From Thermoplasmata archaeon (GTDB taxonomy: Archaea > Thermoplasmatota > Thermoplasmata > Thermoplasmatales > Thermoplasmataceae): DNA of 8,994 bases. The DNA is taken from the NCBI GenBank assembly GCA_021826795.1, contig JAKAYM010000074.1, positions 1 through 8,994 on the forward strand. The letters are read 5' to 3'. Numbering within the stretch: position 1 is the first letter of the stretch; the number at the start of each line of letters is the position of its first letter. Of this stretch, positions 5,320 through 8,994 are shown piece after piece. A program made the position numbers and the translations under genes. Under the pieces are notes generated by a model that did no database searches, had not been told where the DNA came from, and saw only the letters and a list, made by a program, of their open reading frames with translations.

Positions 5320-5997
5320 ATGAAATTCTTTCTTGATAGCTGCAATGTTGACGAAATAAAGGAAATTTCAGATTATGGATTTATCGATGGAGTCACAACA
5401 GATCCGTCCTCAATTGCGCGTGAAGTATCCAAAGGCAGTACGACAGAGCAGGTAATAACAAGTATTATCAAACTTGTCAATGGTGAGGTCCATATTCAGG
5501 TGGTGACACAGGATTTTGATACCATAATGTCGCAGGCCATGAAAATCCATTCTCTCGGAATGAATGTAATTGTAAAAATACCGGCAACCCTTGTGGGATT
5601 AAAGGCCATGTTAAAACTGAACGATAAGAAAATAAAATGCTCAGCCTCTTCCGTGTATAATTCTGTCCAGGCTATTATGGCTGCACAGAATTACGCCGAA
5701 TATGTTTCAATAAGGACAGGGGTCATAGACGAAAATGGAAAGGATGGAATGGAGCTGGCATACAGCGTAAATGAAACTTTGAAAAACAATAAATTCGATT
5801 CGAAGGTCCTGATTACAAATATTTCCAATCCGGAACACATAGTAAGGGCGGGCATAATGGGCGTTGGAGCTATTTCTGTACCCTATAATTTAATAAAAAC
5901 ACTTGGAAGCCATATTAATACATTAGATGATATAGCAAAGTATATGGAAGACTGGGATAAAATTCCGGAAAGCAGCAGAACATTTTTCAATAAATAA
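5320..5997 (+). CDS. transaldolase-like class I aldolase (short archaeal / FSA subfamily), divergent active site
   Basis: A 225-residue TIM-barrel aldolase of the short transaldolase / fructose-6-phosphate aldolase group (usual length 212-225). Family landmarks are MKFFLDS with Asp6, GVTTDPSSIA at 24-33, the Schiff-base lysine Lys86 in VIVKIPAT, SSVYNSVQA at 110-118, and the C-terminal VPYNLIKTL and FxxDW-like MEDW. Several sites differ from the family. The near-invariant Asn of TTNPS is Asp28. Position 60 is Gln as in E. coli FSA, where transaldolases have Glu. The phosphate-binding Arg (Arg134 in FSA) is Val135, and the phosphate-binding Ser (Ser166 in FSA) is Asn167. The residue equivalent to FSA Tyr131 is Arg132. 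It should still form a Schiff base, but the substrate is probably not the usual sugar phosphate. The canonical role would be the C3 transfer that makes pentose phosphates. Alone on the plus strand, with a T-rich tract after the stop. Confidence 0.85.
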   Translation: MKFFLDSCNVDEIKEISDYGFIDGVTTDPSSIAREVSKGSTTEQVITSIIKLVNGEVHIQVVTQDFDTIMSQAMKIHSLGMNVIVKIPATLVGLKAMLKLNDKKIKCSASSVYNSVQAIMAAQNYAEYVSIRTGVIDENGKDGMELAYSVNETLKNNKFDSKVLITNISNPEHIVRAGIMGVGAISVPYNLIKTLGSHINTLDDIAKYMEDWDKIPESSRTFFNK

Positions 5998-6005
5998 ACA
6001 TGACT

Positions 6006-6031
6006 GTATAATTTTGATTATTTGTTTGTGT
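6006..6031 (+). terminator. T-rich tract after the transaldolase-like gene
   Basis: Starting 9 bases after the stop codon, the plus strand carries runs of T separated by single purines (TTTTGATTATTTGTTTGTG). Archaeal RNA polymerase stops at such U-rich stretches without a hairpin, and no hairpin is seen. Assigned from composition and position only. Confidence 0.35.
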
Positions 6032-6111
6032 TCAAAGACCCTCATTCAGCCTGCCTCATCATTATCTGGTTTTGCATAGTAGCAGTAGTATTGTTAATTT
6101 TATAAACACCT

Positions 6112-6123
6112 TATTTGCAAATA
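6112..6123. promoter_or_regulatory. 12-bp palindrome TATTTGCAAATA upstream of the peroxiredoxin promoter
   Basis: A perfect 12-bp palindrome lies between two TATA-like boxes: a strong TTTTATAAAC at 6098-6107 and the proximal one at 6137-6146. Placement just upstream of the basal promoter suits an activator or repressor of the peroxiredoxin gene. No regulator is known from the window. Confidence 0.35.
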
Positions 6124-6136
6124 GTGCCACATCATA

Positions 6137-6156
6137 TTTTTATATACTGATAGTAT
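6137..6156 (+). promoter_or_regulatory. TATA box of the peroxiredoxin gene overlapped by an inverted repeat
   Basis: TTTTTATATA at 6137-6146 is the best TATA box. Its centre is 22 bases from ATG 6163 and 30 from ATG 6172, which favours a transcript beginning near 6167-6171 and use of the second ATG. The inverted repeat ATACT-gat-AGTAT (6144-6156) overlaps the box and runs towards the start, so a protein bound there would block initiation. Confidence 0.45.
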
Positions 6157-6171
6157 GCATTAATGATAAAT

Positions 6172-6642
6172 ATGGTAAACGAAGGAGAAATCGCGCCGGA
6201 TTTTGAGGCATTAGATACAGGATTGAAAAGCAGAAAACTATCAGATTACAGAGGTAATGTTACAGTACTTGCCTTCTTTCCAGGAGCATTTACATCGGTT
6301 TGTACAAAGGAGATGTGTACCTTCAGGGATTCCATGGCAAACTTTAACAAATTGAATGCAAAAGTAATTGGAATAAGTGTCGATGCACCCTTCTCGCTCA
6401 AGGAATTTGCAACAAAAAATAACCTGCAATTCGATCTGTTAAGTGATGGTAACAGAGAAATATCAGAGAAATATGGTGTTTTGTACAAAAACTTCCTAAA
6501 CATAAACAAATTAACAGCTTCAAAGAGGTCGGTATTTATTCTTGACAAGAATGGAAAAATTATATATAAATGGGTGAGCGAGGATGCAGGCAAGGAACCA
6601 GATTATAAAAAGATAGAAGAAATAATATCGAAATCTAACTAA
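6172..6642 (+). CDS. bcp: peroxiredoxin, PrxQ/BCP type
   Basis: A thiol peroxidase that reduces hydrogen peroxide and organic peroxides in the cytosol. The active-site block PGAFTSVCTKEMC is complete: Pro37, Thr41, peroxidatic Cys44 and a second cysteine Cys49. The C-x4-C spacing is the mark of the PrxQ/BCP group, where the second Cys acts as the resolving residue. The conserved Arg119 of the active site is in KRSVFILDKNG. The 156-residue length is normal. ATG 6172 is preferred over 6163 because it fits the TATA spacing for a leaderless mRNA and gives the usual start MVxxGExAPDF; the longer form adds only three residues. It is a single-gene unit converging on a minus-strand gene one base after its stop. 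Two inverted repeats in the promoter suggest regulation, plausibly by redox state. The electron donor (thioredoxin-like) is not in the window. Confidence 0.93.
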   Translation: MVNEGEIAPDFEALDTGLKSRKLSDYRGNVTVLAFFPGAFTSVCTKEMCTFRDSMANFNKLNAKVIGISVDAPFSLKEFATKNNLQFDLLSDGNREISEKYGVLYKNFLNINKLTASKRSVFILDKNGKIIYKWVSEDAGKEPDYKKIEEIISKSN

Positions 6643-6643
6643 A

Positions 6644-7171
6644 TTAATCTAAATTATATTTATTAAGATTTTTTGCATATCTTGTACAGAAACTGTTATA
6701 ATTTTCCTTATATTTTTTCCACAGCGCCATATAGTCATCTGATACTGTACCGACAACCCGGGCAGGTACGCCCACTGCAATAGATTTTTCTGGAATTATA
6801 CTATTATTTTTAACAACCGCTCCCTCGCCTATGGCAGCCCATTCACCAATAGTTGCAAAATCCGAAACTGTTGAATTCATTCCTATTACTGCAAAGTTGC
6901 CTATTTTTCCTGTATGTATGACAGATAAATGTCCGATGGTGACGTGATCACCTATTACTGTTTCTTCTCCAGGTCTTGCATGAACCACACAATTATCTTC
7001 AATTGCAGAATATGAACCGACATTTATGGTTCCGTAATCACCACGTAAAACCGCTCCTGGGCCGATCCATACATTATCCCCGATATGGACATTGCCGATG
7101 ACGGTGGCGTTCTCAAAAATATAGGTATTTTTACCTATTACAGGGAATTTCCCCTCAAATTCGTATATCAT
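6644..7171 (-). CDS. gamma-carbonic-anhydrase-like left-handed beta-helix protein
   Basis: A 175-residue trimer-forming protein built of hexapeptide repeats ([LIV]GxxxxI-type turns from about 11 to 140), ending in a C-terminal helix (145-172). The three zinc-binding histidines of gamma-class carbonic anhydrases are all present: His64 (CVVHARPG), His81 and His86 (IGHLSVIH). The conserved LRGDYG has Arg43 and Asp45. This places it in the YrdA/PaaY/Cam-like group. CO2 hydration is possible, but many such proteins lack the acidic-loop residues of the Methanosarcina enzyme Cam and their real roles are unsettled; a bacterial relative, PaaY, is a thioesterase. The start at 7169-7171 has an ATTTATATTA box at 7191-7200 on the minus strand, which suggests its own leaderless transcript though another minus-strand gene ends 33 bases upstream. 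Its stop is one base from the peroxiredoxin stop. Confidence 0.88.
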   Translation of the reverse strand: MIYEFEGKFPVIGKNTYIFENATVIGNVHIGDNVWIGPGAVLRGDYGTINVGSYSAIEDNCVVHARPGEETVIGDHVTIGHLSVIHTGKIGNFAVIGMNSTVSDFATIGEWAAIGEGAVVKNNSIIPEKSIAVGVPARVVGTVSDDYMALWKKYKENYNSFCTRYAKNLNKYNLD

Positions 7172-7204
7172 ATATGCCGAATTATTACATTAATATAAAT
7201 ATGT

Positions 7205-7483
7205 CTATGAACTGGAATCATTACCTGCCTGATCGTCATTGAATTTGAAATAACGGACAAGCCTCCCTTTATCATCATAAATATCCCTGTACTGTACCTT
7301 ATCAGCCCAGATTAATGACGTGAGTTCCATATGGATCATCCATTCTTCATGGTGATTCCCGAGGTGTTCCTTCAGTTCCTTTAATGTATATGCGTTCTCC
7401 CTGTTTTTTTCCAGAAATTCTAAAATATACTTTTTAATATCCACATTTTCAGATGAATTGAAAGTTTTTGAATCTACAGGCAT
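7205..7483 (-). CDS. small winged-helix-like protein, coupled to the CoxG-family gene
   Basis: A 92-residue soluble protein. The first helix (DIKKYILEFLEKN, 15-27) is followed by 'AYTLKELKEHLG' (31-42), which has the look of helix 2 of a winged-helix-turn-helix. A putative recognition helix (46-60, EEWMIHMELTSLIWA) and a two-strand wing (VQYRDIYDDKGRLVRYFKF) come next. The tail is acidic and Ser-rich. This is the order of a winged-helix DNA-binding domain, but no specific family was recognised, and it could equally be a protein-protein module. The ATG at 7483 is one base after the stop of the CoxG-like gene. It has a strong ribosome site AGGTGA (minus strand, 7490-7495) with a 6-base spacer lying inside that gene's 3' end. 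The two genes are thus one transcript with coupled translation. Confidence 0.68.
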   Translation of the reverse strand: MPVDSKTFNSSENVDIKKYILEFLEKNRENAYTLKELKEHLGNHHEEWMIHMELTSLIWADKVQYRDIYDDKGRLVRYFKFNDDQAGNDSSS

Positions 7484-7484
7484 A

Positions 7485-7937
7485 TTATTTCACCTGATCT
7501 TCTTCAAGTGCTTTCTTATAGCTAGAAACAAGCTTGGTAATATATTTTTGCGCTGCACTCTTCATCATCCTTGCACCCATGCTGGCAGCAGTTCCCACAA
7601 TATTCATTTCCGCCTTCCACTGAACTTTTGTCTGATCATTTTCTCCAGTAAACTGGAAATTAAGGGTAAAATCTACAGATGCGCCTGAACCATTGCCCCT
7701 GCCCTTTAATGTAATCATTTTGTTAGCCTCACTTTCGGTTACATCAAGAACCAAATCAAATTTGCCCTTTATAAATGATACACCTGCCTTAGCCGTCAGT
7801 TTCATTTCAGTATCACTTATTTTTTCGTGGCTTATGAGATCGGGTACAAGTTTTACCAGATCTTCCAGGTCGGCTACCTGGTTATATGATTTTTCAGGCG
7901 TGGTCTTTACCTCGAAAGAATCTTCAAAGTTTAACAT
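7485..7937 (-). CDS. CoxG-family (CO dehydrogenase subunit G-like) SRPBCC protein
   Basis: A 150-residue protein of the SRPBCC (START/Bet v1-like) fold, which forms a deep hydrophobic ligand pocket. CoxG features are visible in order: FEVKTTPEKSYNQVADLEDL with 'LVPDL' (30-34) in place of the common 'CIPG', then the internal 'KAGVSFIKGKFDLVL' strand pair (50-64), the glycine-rich KGRGNGSGASVDF (78-90), 'TKVQWKAEMNIVGTAASMG' (103-121), and a long C-terminal helix. CoxG proteins occur near molybdenum CO-dehydrogenase-type hydroxylases, and in some bacteria one anchors the enzyme to the membrane. No coxMSL genes are here, and a role as an orphan lipid or hydrophobic-ligand binder is as likely. 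A TTTATATAG box at 7968-7976 lies about 35 bases upstream, allowing a short leader. It is the first gene of a two-gene unit with the winged-helix-like protein. Confidence 0.82.
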   Translation of the reverse strand: MLNFEDSFEVKTTPEKSYNQVADLEDLVKLVPDLISHEKISDTEMKLTAKAGVSFIKGKFDLVLDVTESEANKMITLKGRGNGSGASVDFTLNFQFTGENDQTKVQWKAEMNIVGTAASMGARMMKSAAQKYITKLVSSYKKALEEDQVK

Positions 7938-7967
7938 AAATTTAGATTAATACATTGTAAATAAATG

Positions 7968-7976
7968 TTTATATAG
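7968..7976 (-). promoter_or_regulatory. TATA box of the CoxG/winged-helix unit
   Basis: On the minus strand it reads CTATATAAA, a near-ideal archaeal TATA box, centred about 35 bases upstream of the start at 7937. This predicts a short leader of roughly 8-12 bases. A second A/T stretch at 7954-7966 would give a leaderless start instead. Confidence 0.45.
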
Positions 7977-8057
7977 AAATAAAAATTGAAGCGTTTTTGG
8001 TACCATTTGAATAGTTAATTCTATAAAAATGAAATACTACGCCATTAAGTGATTTGA

Positions 8058-8882
8058 TTATTGTGGAACCGTTGCCGATTCGTATGTGCCCAGTACCCTG
8101 AACTGTGTGGTCATTTTCCGGATCAATGAAATTGCATGATCAGATCTATCATTCTTTTCTATGTCTATGAAAAATAGGTAATTGAACGGATTGTACTGAA
8201 TTGGCCTTGATTCTATTTTGGTCATATTTATATTATCATCATTGAACACCTTCAGTATATTATAAAGACCACCTATCCTGTTAACGATTGAAAATGCCAG
8301 TGAAATCTTAGAACGCTCCGTGGGCAAAACCGGATTCTCTGATATAAGAAAAAATCGTGTATAGTTATTATGTGTATTTTCTATGTTTTTAACAATTATT
8401 TCCATATTATTTATTCTGGCTGCAAGTTCACTGGCTATAGCTGCATATGTATTTTTATTGTAATTCTTTACAATTTTAACACTTCCTGCGGTGTCATATT
8501 CACCTACCGGCTTTATACCATGATTATAAATAAACTCTGAGCACTGGGACAGGGCCTGAGGATGTGAAAGTACATATTTTATATCGCCTAGCTTTACTCC
8601 CTGTCTGGCTATAAGGCAATGTTCTATTCTTAAATAATGCTCCTTAACTATTGAAAAATCGCTTTTAAAAAGAAAGTCATATGTTTGATTTACAGAACCT
8701 TCAATGGAATTTTCTATGGGAACCACACCGGCATGTATTTCCTTATTGCTCAGGGCATCAAAAACGGCACGCACTGATTCGAGGGGAACGTAATCACCCT
8801 GTATCATTTGCATAGCAGCTATATTGCTGTAAGCTCCCGGTTCGCCAAAATATCCTACTTTCAATACATGGATATATTTCAT
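8058..8882 (-). CDS. pheA: prephenate dehydratase with ACT domain
   Basis: Converts prephenate to phenylpyruvate, the penultimate step of phenylalanine synthesis, in the cytosol. Residues 8-185 are the two-lobed catalytic domain: KVGYFGEPGAYSN at 8-20, VPIENSIEGSVNQTYDFL at 54-71, LSHPQALSQC at 105-114, and the hallmark NNYTRFFLI with catalytic Thr175 and Arg176. Residues about 192-270 are the C-terminal ACT domain that binds phenylalanine for feedback control, with GGLYNIL at 204-210 and KIESRP at 222-227. The length is normal for a stand-alone enzyme; there is no chorismate-mutase fusion. The start is uncertain: ATG 8882 is used here, but TTG 8864 gives a protein beginning MKVGYFGEPG, closer to the family, and fits the TATA-like stretch at 8883-8895. 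The stop of an upstream minus-strand gene lies 6 bases before the ATG, so an operon is also possible. Confidence 0.95.
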   Translation of the reverse strand: MKYIHVLKVGYFGEPGAYSNIAAMQMIQGDYVPLESVRAVFDALSNKEIHAGVVPIENSIEGSVNQTYDFLFKSDFSIVKEHYLRIEHCLIARQGVKLGDIKYVLSHPQALSQCSEFIYNHGIKPVGEYDTAGSVKIVKNYNKNTYAAIASELAARINNMEIIVKNIENTHNNYTRFFLISENPVLPTERSKISLAFSIVNRIGGLYNILKVFNDDNINMTKIESRPIQYNPFNYLFFIDIEKNDRSDHAISLIRKMTTQFRVLGTYESATVPQ

Positions 8883-8888
8883 ATATAT

Positions 8889-8994
8889 TTAAAATTGGTT
8901 AAAATCATATTCATCATATTCCTTTTGCTTATGCCCGTATTCTCCAGTGTTTATATGCCTGTATAGCCATATGAGGAATGCAATTATAAATACT
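8889..8994 (-). CDS. C-terminal end of a membrane protein, partial (runs off the window)
   Basis: On the minus strand, an open frame enters from the window edge and ends at TAA 8889-8891. Its last 34 residues are a hydrophobic segment (VFIIAFLIWLY) followed by a basic/polar tail (RHINTGEYGHKQKEYDEYDF). A membrane helix followed by a charged tail is a common protein end, and the positive residues right after the helix suggest a cytoplasmic tail. The family cannot be identified from this fragment. It lies 6 bases upstream of the prephenate dehydratase ATG on the same strand, so the two may share a transcript. A frame of 34 codons could arise by chance, but the composition and the spacing favour a real gene. 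Confidence 0.5.
   Translation of the reverse strand, partial: VFIIAFLIWLYRHINTGEYGHKQKEYDEYDFNQF

Noticed and set aside
6241..6593. Two minus-strand frames (62 and 115 codons)
   Set aside because: Both are antisense to the peroxiredoxin gene, whose active-site motif fixes the true frame.
7458..7950. Plus-strand frames of 76 and 85 codons
   Set aside because: Antisense to the CoxG/winged-helix pair. The coupled stop-start and strong AGGTGA on the minus strand settle the coding strand.
1..8994. Search by eye for CRISPR repeats, tRNA/rRNA genes, or a new defence gene cluster
   Set aside because: No regularly spaced direct repeats, no cloverleaf or rRNA-like stretches, and the gene content is mainly metabolic. 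Only the TnpB remnant is mobile-element related.

Overview
The window reads as chromosome of an AT-rich archaeon, most likely from the order Thermoplasmatales (a Ferroplasma-, Acidiplasma- or Picrophilus-like acidophile). The evidence is: start codons that mostly lie about 25-30 bases downstream of A/T-rich TATA-like boxes with no Shine-Dalgarno sequence (leaderless transcripts), a few internal operon genes that do carry the archaeal GGTGA ribosome site, a bacterial-type (class II) HMG-CoA reductase as known from Thermoplasmatales and Archaeoglobales, and a transaldolase of the short archaeal/FSA type. The genus is an inference; there is no rRNA here.

Layout. Bases 1-128 are the right end of an IS200/IS605-family element: the last codons of a TnpB nuclease gene (with an in-frame stop) overlapping the hairpin-rich omega-RNA region. 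Next come a small NTF2/SnoaL-like protein (251-604, +) and, convergent with a 4-bp overlap, an unrecognised 268-residue protein with a possible zinc site (601-1407, -). A 291-bp divergent promoter region leads into a tight three-gene run on the plus strand: HMG-CoA reductase (mevalonate/isoprenoid lipid pathway), a TPR protein and an alpha/beta hydrolase (1699-4381). Two small unrecognised proteins on the minus strand (4384-5175) follow. Divergent from them is a transaldolase-like aldolase (5320-5997) that keeps its Schiff-base lysine but seems to have lost the usual phosphate-binding residues. A PrxQ/BCP-type peroxiredoxin (6172-6642, +) has two inverted repeats in its promoter and converges on a left-handed beta-helix gamma-carbonic-anhydrase-like protein (6644-7171, -). 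The right-hand part is all minus strand: a winged-helix-like small protein translationally coupled to a CoxG-family SRPBCC protein (7205-7937), prephenate dehydratase with its ACT domain (8058-8882, phenylalanine synthesis), and the C-terminal tail of an unidentified membrane protein running off the window end (8889-8994).

Most of the window is ordinary housekeeping metabolism (isoprenoid, aromatic amino acid, sugar phosphate, peroxide defence). The points most worth a second look are the active-site substitutions in the transaldolase-like protein, the TnpB/omega-RNA remnant, the coupled CoxG/winged-helix pair, the unrecognised zinc-site protein, and the operator-like dyads at the peroxiredoxin and SnoaL promoters. 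I saw no CRISPR array, tRNA or rRNA, and no clear new multi-gene defence or mobile system.
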